IMG/VR virus record: IMGVR_UViG_3300025449_000062
Location: 1 to 21,767 of that record
Strand: one strand, 5' to 3'
DNA from: a virus
Length of the DNA: 21,767 nucleotides
The translations under genes were made by a program, and so were the position numbers. Position 1 is the first letter of the stretch; each line of letters opens with the position of its first letter. This document shows, piece after piece, positions 15,039-21,767 of this stretch. A model generated the notes under the pieces. The model ran no database searches. It was not told the origin of the DNA and saw nothing but the letters and a program-made list of their open reading frames with translations.

Positions 15039-15956
15039 ATGGCTAGAACACCCTATTCCATCAACTCCTATGTAGGAGGGGCTTACCCTCTCTATCTTGC
15101 AGGAAGCGGTATTGGAGCTTCTGATACTTCTCTGACACTTAGCGGTAGTATGAGCAGTTGGAGTGGTCTAGGCGTTACCGGTGGGTGGTACCTAGCCTTA
15201 GGTTACGGCACTAGCACCGAAGAAAAGATCTATGTAGCGGCTAGTGGTTATAACTGGAATGCCGGCAATACCATTGTTCTTTCCGGTATCACTCGAGGAG
15301 TTGACTCTACTACAGCAGTGGCTCAAGCCAGTGGTACCATAGCGGTTCCAGTGTTTACGAGTGTCGATATTAGTGAGGCCAATAGAGCGGCTAATGCACT
15401 CTATGGTGGTGGTACAGTAAGTTCCCTAGTAGTAAGTGGTGCAGTTGTAGTGGGTAACACTCTTGCAATAAGTGGCTCTACGACAGTTTTGGGTGGTCTC
15501 ACTGCTAACAGTCTTGTAACTCTTCAAAGTACCTATGAAAATGTAGTAGTCAATAGCACTACCGCTCTTAGTGGATCAAACTCAGTGGTACTAAATACCG
15601 CTAGTGGGTCTTTCTACTACAATACTCTGTCTCCTAGTGGTTCTTTTACTATCACTATTACCGGTGCACCAACTACTGCCGGTAAGAGTGCCACTTTTGC
15701 ATTATTGGTCAATAACGGTTCCACTGCCTATTTGCCTAATAATATTACAATTAACGGTAGTTTAGCAGGTGCAAGTAGTTCGGCACTTCCAGGTCAAGGC
15801 GCAACTAATAATAACATTACTACCTATTACCAGGGTGGTGTACAATGGACTTCGGCAGATGCCAGTACACTAGACTCATATAATTTTACAGTAATCTGTA
15901 CAGCAACTGGTACACCTAACTCATATACTTTGTTAGCGGGATTGACCAAGTTCTAA
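15039..15956 (+). CDS. Probable tail-fibre-like protein (305 aa)
   Basis: Residues ~86-110 read R-G-V-D-S-T-T ... T-S-V-D, a pattern resembling the attachment end of many phage fibres, and a similar pattern (R79-G...T101-x-x-D104) is present in the gene at the right end of the window. Residues ~110-190 are Val/Gly/Ser repeats of a fibrous type (VVSGAVVVGNTLAISGSTTV). The last ~100 residues form a beta-rich terminal domain with aromatic residues. No ribosome site is obvious. The stop overlaps the next ATG by one base (TAATG), tying it to the glycine-rich gene. Receptor binding is the likely role, by analogy. Confidence 0.75.
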   Translation: MARTPYSINSYVGGAYPLYLAGSGIGASDTSLTLSGSMSSWSGLGVTGGWYLALGYGTSTEEKIYVAASGYNWNAGNTIVLSGITRGVDSTTAVAQASGTIAVPVFTSVDISEANRAANALYGGGTVSSLVVSGAVVVGNTLAISGSTTVLGGLTANSLVTLQSTYENVVVNSTTALSGSNSVVLNTASGSFYYNTLSPSGSFTITITGAPTTAGKSATFALLVNNGSTAYLPNNITINGSLAGASSSALPGQGATNNNITTYYQGGVQWTSADASTLDSYNFTVICTATGTPNSYTLLAGLTKF

Positions 15957-16882
15957 TGCCATTGGCTACTACATTTGCAAACAATAGTGCTAGATCACTA
16001 GGGCTATTTTCTTCAATGTCCACCTCTACACTCTCTTTGGACTACTTAGTTGTTGGTGGTGGTGGGTCTAGTGGTGGTTATGTTACAGTTTCTCGTATTG
16101 GTGGCGGTGGCGGTGGTGGTGACGTAGTTACCACTTCTACATTCGTTTCTACCGGTAATACGTCACCCAAGCTCTCTATTCCTCTTTCGGGAATCACTGT
16201 CTATGTAGTTGTAGGTGGCGGTGGACCCACTGATGTATCCACCGACATAACCGGTTATCAAGGCGGAACAAGTTCAATTACTGCACTTTCGACAACTATC
16301 CAAGCACTTGGCGGTGGCGGTGGTGGACTTGGTGGAACTATTACTGGAGCCAATAATGGTACAGATGGCGGTTCAGGTGGTGGTGGCGGTAGAGCCAATG
16401 GTACCGGCGGTAATGGCCTTCCTTCCAACTCTAGCCCCTACCTTTCTAATACAAACGTAGGTGGAAATGCCGGTAGTTCTACCGGTACAGGTGGTGGTGG
16501 TGGTGGTGCAATTAGCGCTGGCTCTGCTGGTGTTAGTACCGGTACAGCATCGGGTGGAACAGGCCTAACCAGTACAATCAATGGCACAAGCACTGTATAT
16601 GGTGCTGGTGGCTATTCACAGAGTACTATTGCTCAAACTTCTGGAATTGGTAAGGGTGGTGATGCAACCCGCGCTACTAGCCAGGGGGGTTACCCTGGAA
16701 TAGTCATACTTGCATGGCCTACCGCTACATATTCGGGTTACCCATCTCTTACTAAAGCGAGTTTGGGTACAGTTACAAGTGGTACTAATGGGTCTTATAA
16801 CTGGATGCGATTTACAGCCGGTGCAGCACAAGGAACTACCGGTACTATGGCTCTAGTATATTCGGGAAGTGTCACTTTTTAA
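15956..16882 (+). CDS. Glycine-rich adhesin-like protein (308 aa)
   Basis: Residues ~28-250 contain many runs of three to seven glycines separated by short strands, with a pattern of the type Val-Val-Val-Gly-Gly-Gly-Gly and Ala-Leu-Gly-Gly-Gly-Gly-Gly. This is the kind of glycine-rich domain found in phage tail proteins and adhesin tips, which can pack as polyglycine-II helices. A short strand-rich C-terminus (~250-308) follows. It overlaps both neighbours by one base, so the three genes 15039-19236 are translated as a coupled set. A receptor-binding tip role is inferred from composition and context. Confidence 0.75.
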   Translation: MPLATTFANNSARSLGLFSSMSTSTLSLDYLVVGGGGSSGGYVTVSRIGGGGGGGDVVTTSTFVSTGNTSPKLSIPLSGITVYVVVGGGGPTDVSTDITGYQGGTSSITALSTTIQALGGGGGGLGGTITGANNGTDGGSGGGGGRANGTGGNGLPSNSSPYLSNTNVGGNAGSSTGTGGGGGGAISAGSAGVSTGTASGGTGLTSTINGTSTVYGAGGYSQSTIAQTSGIGKGGDATRATSQGGYPGIVILAWPTATYSGYPSLTKASLGTVTSGTNGSYNWMRFTAGAAQGTTGTMALVYSGSVTF

Positions 16883-19236
16883 TGGCTACCCAAAATTATT
16901 CTACTAACGGTACCTATTACTGGACTGTACCCAACAATGTCTCCTATGTTACTGTCACTCTAATAGGCGCAGGTGGCGGTGGTGCCGGTCCCGATACTGG
17001 TCAGCAAGGCGGTAGTGGTGGTGGTGGTGCCTATACTTCAGCAACCTTATATGTAGCTCCCGGAGCAACGTATACCATTGTAGTGGGTTCTGGAGGAATG
17101 GGTCCAGTTACCGGTGCCGGTGGTAATGGTGGAGACTCTAGTTTTTACGGTCTCTATGGACCCTATATCCCTTTTATAGTCGCTTCTGGAGGTCAGGGCG
17201 GTAAAATGGGAGAGTTTAACCAAACTGCTTCTGGATTTGGTGGTGGCGCTAGTTCTAACCCAGCTGGGATAGTGACTTCTTTTACCTCTTACGCTGGTGG
17301 TAATGGCTATTGGAGTAACGGTGCTGGTGGTGGTAGTAGTGCCGGTAGTAGTAGTGCAGGGACAAATGCTACATCTTCTATCTCGGGTGCAGTGGCTCCA
17401 ACTAATGGCGGTAGCGGTGGTAACGGTGGTGGCAATCTTTCTTCAACCTCCAATGCTCCATACCCTACTATTGCCGTTCCAGGCGTAGGTGGTGGTGGAG
17501 GCAGTGGCGGCACCTATAATGCCGGCCCCCTTGGTCAGCAATATGGTCAGGGTGGTAATGGCGGTGATGGCAGTGTCACTATCACTTGGAATGTCCCGGC
17601 TTCTCCCAATGGCTATTTATCGTTAAACTCCAATAATACCAATGTCACTCGAGCTTTTTATGGTAGTCAAGAATCGTATCTTGGCTACACCAACGGTCGT
17701 CAACATTTTCAATATATTAGAACAGCTATTGCCGCTCTAGCAAATGTAGCTCGTGCAACAGTGGTTAAAGTCAAGAGATTGCAAGCTGTCCAAGTGTCCC
17801 TAGCTAAATCAAGTAGAATTATTACTAGAGGCAAAACTTCCAAAGCCGCTCAAACTTTAACTAGTAGAGACAATAAAAAAGTTTTCAAAGTTTCTTTGGC
17901 TCTGCAACTGTCCTTAAGTATTCTTTCTAGAGCCATTCAAAAATCTCGTAGAGTACTAGCTGCTGCTGCCAACCTTGCTCAAATTCAAGTGTCTAAAATC
18001 AAGAGAATTAATGCAAATCAGAGTAATACCGCTAGTGACTCTCGAAACTTACAGAGATCACGACGAGTGTTTGCCACACTCTCTAATAACGCTCTTGTAA
18101 TTAAGTCTGTCACTAAGAGCGTTAAGTCTGTCTGGATGCCTGTAGCCACTAGCTTTAGATCTCGCATTCGTAATAGAGTTGTTAGTGCCGTACAAGTTTT
18201 TGCATCACTGTCCAATAAGAGTAGAGTGCGACTAAGACGAGTCACTGCCACTAGTGCAAACGCCACTTATACTCTGAATCGTAAAGTGAAAGTTCGAATG
18301 GTTTCGGCAGTTCAACTCTGGTATGTTCGTCAACCTAACAATAAAGTATTCCTAAAAGTAGTTGTAGCTACCGGTGTAGCGCTCTCTAGTATCAGTAAAA
18401 AGACAACCAAGTCACTAAAGGCGGTAATGTCTCTGACGGTCACTAATAGTAAGTCAATTACCAAGAAATTTAGAGCTCTATTTACCAGTAATGCTCGAAC
18501 TTCTAGAAGTCATATCTACCGTAGAGTGTCTTTGTCAACTTTAGTCAATAACACTCGTACTCAAGTGTCTAAGCTTAAAAAAGTCAGTGCATTAGTGACT
18601 AATGTATCTAAAATCGCTAAGTCCACTAAGAGAAAGAAAAACTCTACTGCTATCAGAGTTTCAAGTGCACTATATAAGAGAAATACGAGTAGAACTAGAA
18701 AAATACAGGCAACCCAAGTGGTTAATGCCACTGTTATTCGAGCCGTCAAGCACCCAAGGCATTCAACAGCTACAGTTAGATATACTATTGCCCCTTCTCG
18801 GAAAGTCACTTACTTGAGACGTGCAAAGGCATCTGTGGTGTCTTCTATCCATACTCCTGCAAGTAAAGCTCGAGTATTTGCATTACGGGTACAGGCACTT
18901 GTCTCCAAAGAGCAAAATATTTCTAAGAAAATTGCAGTACTGGTTCAAACTCTATTTACCAAAAAGCAAAATATTAGCACTCGTATTCCAGTGTCGGTAA
19001 AAGTCACTCCGGTAAATACCAATACTGTAGGAAATGTCAACTGGGCTGTTGCACAAGATCTTGAGAGTACAGACAATATTAGTCAAGTGTTTGATCAGGG
19101 TCCGGAAGACAACGTGGAAGAGACGTACCTAGAACCCGTAGACTATGCAGAAGATAAAGACCTGGAACCCGTAGATACTGCAGTTGCTACTAACGATCTC
19201 GGAGATGCCGTCATTCCAGATCCCAACTATGGCTAA
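16882..19236 (+). CDS. Glycine-rich protein with long basic repeat region and acidic tail (784 aa)
   Basis: Residues 1-~237 form a glycine-rich domain of the same type as the preceding protein, with the common entry pattern Trp-Thr-Val-Pro then Val-Thr-Leu-Ile-Gly-Ala-Gly-Gly-Gly-Gly. A short linker with several aromatic residues (Phe, Tyr, His) follows (~250-280). Residues ~277-712 consist of about 20 degenerate units of about 20 residues, each with Lys/Arg pairs, a Val/Leu-x-Ala segment and a polar stretch; this part is very basic and contains almost no Asp, Glu or Cys. Residues ~725-784 are acidic with two LEPVD copies. In the repeats arginine is often AGA, unlike the capsid gene. The repeats could bind anionic wall polymers, DNA or an acidic partner, or make a fibrous shaft. 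A tail-fibre or adhesin is the best guess. Confidence 0.75.
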   Translation: MATQNYSTNGTYYWTVPNNVSYVTVTLIGAGGGGAGPDTGQQGGSGGGGAYTSATLYVAPGATYTIVVGSGGMGPVTGAGGNGGDSSFYGLYGPYIPFIVASGGQGGKMGEFNQTASGFGGGASSNPAGIVTSFTSYAGGNGYWSNGAGGGSSAGSSSAGTNATSSISGAVAPTNGGSGGNGGGNLSSTSNAPYPTIAVPGVGGGGGSGGTYNAGPLGQQYGQGGNGGDGSVTITWNVPASPNGYLSLNSNNTNVTRAFYGSQESYLGYTNGRQHFQYIRTAIAALANVARATVVKVKRLQAVQVSLAKSSRIITRGKTSKAAQTLTSRDNKKVFKVSLALQLSLSILSRAIQKSRRVLAAAANLAQIQVSKIKRINANQSNTASDSRNLQRSRRVFATLSNNALVIKSVTKSVKSVWMPVATSFRSRIRNRVVSAVQVFASLSNKSRVRLRRVTATSANATYTLNRKVKVRMVSAVQLWYVRQPNNKVFLKVVVATGVALSSISKKTTKSLKAVMSLTVTNSKSITKKFRALFTSNARTSRSHIYRRVSLSTLVNNTRTQVSKLKKVSALVTNVSKIAKSTKRKKNSTAIRVSSALYKRNTSRTRKIQATQVVNATVIRAVKHPRHSTATVRYTIAPSRKVTYLRRAKASVVSSIHTPASKARVFALRVQALVSKEQNISKKIAVLVQTLFTKKQNISTRIPVSVKVTPVNTNTVGNVNWAVAQDLESTDNISQVFDQGPEDNVEETYLEPVDYAEDKDLEPVDTAVATNDLGDAVIPDPNYG
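17707..19014 (+). repeat. Degenerate ~20-residue basic repeats within the 784-aa protein
   Basis: About 20-22 units can be cut by eye, each opening with a Lys/Arg pair plus Val/Leu/Ile (for example KRLQAVQVSLAK, RRVLAAAANLAQI, RRVFATLSNNA, KKVSALVTNVSK, RKIQATQVVNAT). Unit length varies from about 17 to 22 residues. DNA copies are not identical, so the array is old or under diversification rather than a recent duplication. Confidence 0.6.
19129..19176 (+). repeat. Short acidic direct repeat (LEPVD)
   Basis: CTAGAACCCGTAGAC and CTGGAACCCGTAGAT occur 33 bases apart, coding the peptide LEPVD twice in the acidic tail of the 784-aa protein. Confidence 0.6.
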
Positions 19237-19281
19237 ATGTAATCTCGTCAAATAGTCACTTAGTCTATATAAGGAGTATCC

Positions 19282-20358
19282 ATGTCAATCTCTCTGTATA
19301 CTACTACTACTTCAGGTTGGACTAATACCAACTATACAAACTGCACTCTAACTCTACCCTCTAACACTATCGGTGAAGATCTCGTAGTTGTTGCGTACGC
19401 CGGTGGTGGTGGTACAGGTACCGTGACTAGTGGTTTTGTATCAAGTCAAATTACTACAGTAACCGGTAATGGCAGTTTAATTACCTACAATGCCAATAAT
19501 TACTTTTCAGTAGGTGATGTTGTTACTATCTATGGTGTTAGTACGCCTCTTAATTTTCAAAATGTCACTATTGTATCCGGTAGTTCTACGGGTTTTGTAG
19601 TTAGTGGAACCAATTCTGTCAACGTTTCAGCTTCCGGTTATGCCATTAAAGCTCCACAACTTACACCTACCGGTCTAGGTGCCACTTGGATTACTCTAGG
19701 CCAGGGTACCTCTAACCTACAAACCTACGCCTACTTTCTAGGTTACAACTGTGCTTCCGGCAACTCGGTAATTACACTAAGTGGTATTATTCCGGCCGCT
19801 CAGAGTGGTGGCGGTGGCATGGTCGCAGCGGTCTTTAGTGGCACTCTTGCTAATGCTCCAATTGCTTCTCAAACCGGACTGGTTGTCAACTCAACTGCAG
19901 TTGTCAATACTCCACTTACAACTACGGTTTCATACCAGCCAAATCAATTGCTTTTGTCATTTACTCAAGCCAATCAGTTTGCTAGCCCTTACCAGGGCAC
20001 TTGGAACGGAGTGGCTGAAACTCCCATTACCACTACCACTACCGGTACTGGTCAGAGTAGACAGGCCATAATTGGTTACCTGGTTAGTACCACTTCTGGT
20101 ACTAATGTCAACTACATTACTCCTAGCGGTAGTAGTCAGGTAGTTACAAGTACTGTAGAAGTTGTTGTCAACTCGTCTTACCCTTACAGTAATGGTAGTA
20201 CTCCACTATACCCATGGGAACCTCAGGTGGCTAACTTTACCATGTCTAATGGTCAATTTACCATCAATAAGTCGTCTACTGGTTATGTAGCAGGAGCCAA
20301 TAATACTTCAGTATACCAGCACGGTCAATACCGTAGTTCAAGAGAGAATGGAAACTAA
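19282..20358 (+). CDS. Beta-rich virion protein (358 aa) with shared C-terminal motif
   Basis: AAGGAG at 19271-19276 lies 5 bases before the ATG. The whole protein is Ser/Thr/Gly/Val/Asn-rich with alternating strands; residues ~30-45 contain a Val-Val-Val-Ala-Tyr-Ala strand followed by a Gly run. Aromatic residues lie mostly at turns. The final 15 residues, V344-x-Q-H-G-Q-Y then S, R-E and Gly, closely match the end of the 106-aa protein encoded at 12718-13038. It is followed two bases later by the peptidase gene, suggesting one transcript. It is probably a fibre, spike or tail-surface protein; no family is recognised. Confidence 0.75.
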   Translation: MSISLYTTTTSGWTNTNYTNCTLTLPSNTIGEDLVVVAYAGGGGTGTVTSGFVSSQITTVTGNGSLITYNANNYFSVGDVVTIYGVSTPLNFQNVTIVSGSSTGFVVSGTNSVNVSASGYAIKAPQLTPTGLGATWITLGQGTSNLQTYAYFLGYNCASGNSVITLSGIIPAAQSGGGGMVAAVFSGTLANAPIASQTGLVVNSTAVVNTPLTTTVSYQPNQLLLSFTQANQFASPYQGTWNGVAETPITTTTTGTGQSRQAIIGYLVSTTSGTNVNYITPSGSSQVVTSTVEVVVNSSYPYSNGSTPLYPWEPQVANFTMSNGQFTINKSSTGYVAGANNTSVYQHGQYRSSRENGN

Positions 20359-20360
20359 TA

Positions 20361-20921
20361 ATGAATGATACACGTAATGCACAAGTAGCCTGGGCCAACT
20401 GGGCTGTAGCCGATCGTATCAAGCACCCAGAGCACTGGAACTACTCAGAAGGTTCAGACCGCATGAATGCTATCGGTATCTGGCCTCCCAAGTTTCCTGT
20501 CAACACCGACTGCTCGGGTTCTTGCACATACTGGGCATGGCTCGCTAATGGCAATGACCCCAACGGTCTTAACTTCAACCACGAGGGCTACACCGGCACG
20601 TTTCTCAGTCACGAAGAGCACGAGGCCATGTGGATTAAGAATGCCAAGGGTGTCCCAGTGGAGCAAGTTCTTCCTGGTGACCATGTTGTTTATGGACCCG
20701 GTACCGGCTGGCATGTTGCAATTGTTGTAGAAGTTCACGGTAATGACATTCTTACTGTTAGTTTTGGAGCTCAGGGTGGCCCCGGTTACTGCTGGGTTAA
20801 TAAACCTAAGACAGTTCCTTCTCGTGGCTACCCATTTGACGGACGTACTCCCCAAACTTTCCTTCGTAATGTGACCGATACCAACAAGACTGTCCGTACT
20901 CCCGACGATCTCTCCAAGTAG
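20361..20921 (+). CDS. NlpC/P60-like (or CHAP-like) cell-wall peptidase
   Basis: The product probably cleaves bacterial peptidoglycan, as an endolysin or as a virion-bound wall-degrading enzyme. The catalytic cysteine lies in a T-D50-C51-S-G context, the classic NlpC/P60 form, and H118 lies in a Gly-Trp-His-Val-Ala-Ile-Val-Val strand after a Pro-Gly-Asp turn, as in this cysteine-peptidase class. The 186-aa length suits a single catalytic domain without an evident wall-binding domain; the last ~35 residues are Asn/Thr/Lys-rich. There is no signal peptide. It starts two bases after the previous stop and sits between two fibre-type genes, which favours a virion-associated enzyme over a classic lysis-cassette endolysin. 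Confidence 0.8.
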   Translation: MNDTRNAQVAWANWAVADRIKHPEHWNYSEGSDRMNAIGIWPPKFPVNTDCSGSCTYWAWLANGNDPNGLNFNHEGYTGTFLSHEEHEAMWIKNAKGVPVEQVLPGDHVVYGPGTGWHVAIVVEVHGNDILTVSFGAQGGPGYCWVNKPKTVPSRGYPFDGRTPQTFLRNVTDTNKTVRTPDDLSK

Positions 20922-20927
20922 GACTAA

Positions 20928-21767
20928 ATGTCATCTGCCTACGGTCAACGACTGCGCTATAACTTTATTACCGGTACTATCCAGAGTCTGAATGGTACCA
21001 CTCTGACTTTTACTAACGGTCAGGCTCCAACCGGTATCTCGGTAACTAGTGGTGTTAGTTACGTCCCACTCATCATTAACCCCACTAGCTATGGTGCCAC
21101 CAACACCAGTGAAATTGTTTGGATCTATAGTTACGCAGGCGGTAATAGCGCTCAAGTGGCTCGAGGGCAAGAAGGCACTACTACTATTACGGGTTTTGTT
21201 GGCGGCACCACTTACGCTCATGGGCCTACCGCTCTAGATTTTGGAGTCGTCAACCAGATCGCCAACAACGATTTGCCCGCCCCCACCAATAGTTACTACC
21301 TAGTTGGTAGCGGTACTACCAATGTTGTTTGGACTCCTTATGCTTCGGGCAGTACTATTAGTGGAGCCATTACCGGTCCGGGCAGTACTATTAGTGGCAA
21401 TCAAGTGTCCGGTATTGTAGCCACTGCGAGTAATGCCAACTATGCTGGTGTAGTTAGTGGTAGTATTGGTAGTTCAGTAGTTCTTCCCACCAGTCAGCTT
21501 GATGGTACTATGGCCAACAAACTAGTAGCCACTACTGTTACGGGTACAACCGTAAATGTTGGCAATACTCTTAATGTCGGTAATGCCGTTAACGTTGCTG
21601 GTGAAATCTACGCTAACAATACAGGTACTGCCATTAGTGCTCCCAATGGTGGTATTATAACTGGCGGCACTCTTCAGGCCGTTACTATTACCGGTACTAG
21701 TCTAGCTGTCACTAGCACTCTCACTGCCGCTACAATTACAGGTACAACAGGTAACATCGGCAGTGGT
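20928..21767 (+). CDS. Tail-fibre-like protein, 3' end cut by the window
   Basis: ATG at 20928, seven bases after the peptidase stop, and the frame stays open to the last base (280 codons). Residues ~79-104 read R-G-Q-E-G-T-T ... H-G-P-T-A-L-D, a pattern like that seen near the start of many phage fibres, and comparable with the gene at 15039. After residue ~120 the chain becomes a fibrous Gly/Ser/Thr/Val/Asn series, with repeated GSTISG and NVGN-type segments. The receptor-binding end is probably beyond the window. No ribosome site is obvious, so coupling to the peptidase gene is likely. Confidence 0.75.
   Translation, partial: MSSAYGQRLRYNFITGTIQSLNGTTLTFTNGQAPTGISVTSGVSYVPLIINPTSYGATNTSEIVWIYSYAGGNSAQVARGQEGTTTITGFVGGTTYAHGPTALDFGVVNQIANNDLPAPTNSYYLVGSGTTNVVWTPYASGSTISGAITGPGSTISGNQVSGIVATASNANYAGVVSGSIGSSVVLPTSQLDGTMANKLVATTVTGTTVNVGNTLNVGNAVNVAGEIYANNTGTAISAPNGGIITGGTLQAVTITGTSLAVTSTLTAATITGTTGNIGSG
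21346..21397 (+). repeat. 19-bp direct repeat in the fibre gene
   Basis: CGGGCAGTACTATTAGTGG occurs at 21346-21364 and 21379-21397, 33 bases apart and in frame, coding an 11-residue period that begins GSTISG. The exact match suggests a recent local duplication in the fibre shaft. Confidence 0.75.

Noticed and set aside
14900-15100. Programmed frameshift joining adjacent small structural genes
   Set aside because: I see no slippery heptamer at the end of the 14481 gene, and each gene has its own start; no tail-assembly chaperone pattern is evident in the window.
16036-16720. Collagen-like triplet repeat in the glycine-rich protein
   Set aside because: Glycine runs are irregular and do not keep a Gly-x-y period of three.
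16480-17340. GGT/GGC runs as a CRISPR-like or non-coding repeat
   Set aside because: They are in-frame glycine codons with no regular spacer structure.
20454-20855. 133-codon open frame on the - strand across the peptidase gene
   Set aside because: The + strand frame has a clear catalytic Cys and His and fits the operon; the antisense frame has no plausible domain and is a by-product of codon bias.
1-21767. tRNA genes, integrase, attachment sites or insertion sequences
   Set aside because: No cloverleaf-like segment, transposase-type frame or terminal inverted repeats with target duplications was recognised.

Overview
The window is a stretch of tailed double-stranded DNA bacteriophage (Caudoviricetes) late region. 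Every gene I can support reads on the + strand. Genes are tightly packed, and several stop and start codons overlap as TAATG. Nothing in it looks chromosomal. The host cannot be fixed from the sequence. An NlpC/P60-type cell-wall peptidase, AGGAG-type ribosome sites, GTG and TTG starts and hairpins without U-tracts would suit a phage of a Gram-positive or actinobacterial host, but this is inference. Base composition is roughly balanced, and all three stop codons are used in the standard way.

Layout. (1) 1-4399: a truncated gene, a 646-residue cysteine/histidine-bearing protein, two small proteins that share an SH3-like pattern, a beta-rich structural protein and a 55-residue double-cysteine protein. 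(2) 4413-11942, the head module: portal (769 aa, long C-terminal extension), a 62-aa protein, two small membrane proteins with cytoplasmic helices, prohead protease (His83/Ser141 and a Cys-Cys-Cys-His knuckle), a zinc-ribbon protein, a scaffold-like protein with an acidic/basic block, a decoration-like protein and the major capsid protein. (3) 11943-12097: a strong hairpin terminator and a gap with candidate regulatory sites. (4) 12098-21767, a cassette of beta-rich, Ser/Thr/Gly/Asn-rich virion proteins: short structural proteins, a fibre-like protein, two consecutive glycine-rich adhesin-like proteins, a further beta-rich protein, an NlpC/P60-like peptidase and a fibre gene that runs off the right end.

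How it works together: genes of part 2 would build the procapsid (portal, scaffold, shell) and mature it by proteolysis. The terminator after the capsid gene probably separates this high-output block from the next transcription unit. Part 4 probably makes the host-contact apparatus: fibres, adhesin tips and a wall-degrading enzyme. No recognisable terminase, head-tail connector, tail tube, sheath, chaperone pair or tape-measure gene lies in the window, so fibre-type genes follow the capsid gene almost directly, which is an unusual order.

Most interesting points: a 784-aa protein joining a glycine-rich domain to about 20 degenerate, strongly basic repeats of about 20 residues and an acidic tail; a shared C-terminal peptide motif in two otherwise different virion proteins about 7 kb apart; a 20-bp hairpin lying inside a 37-codon ORF; a 55-aa CxxC...CC protein before the portal; and two small membrane proteins embedded in the head operon.
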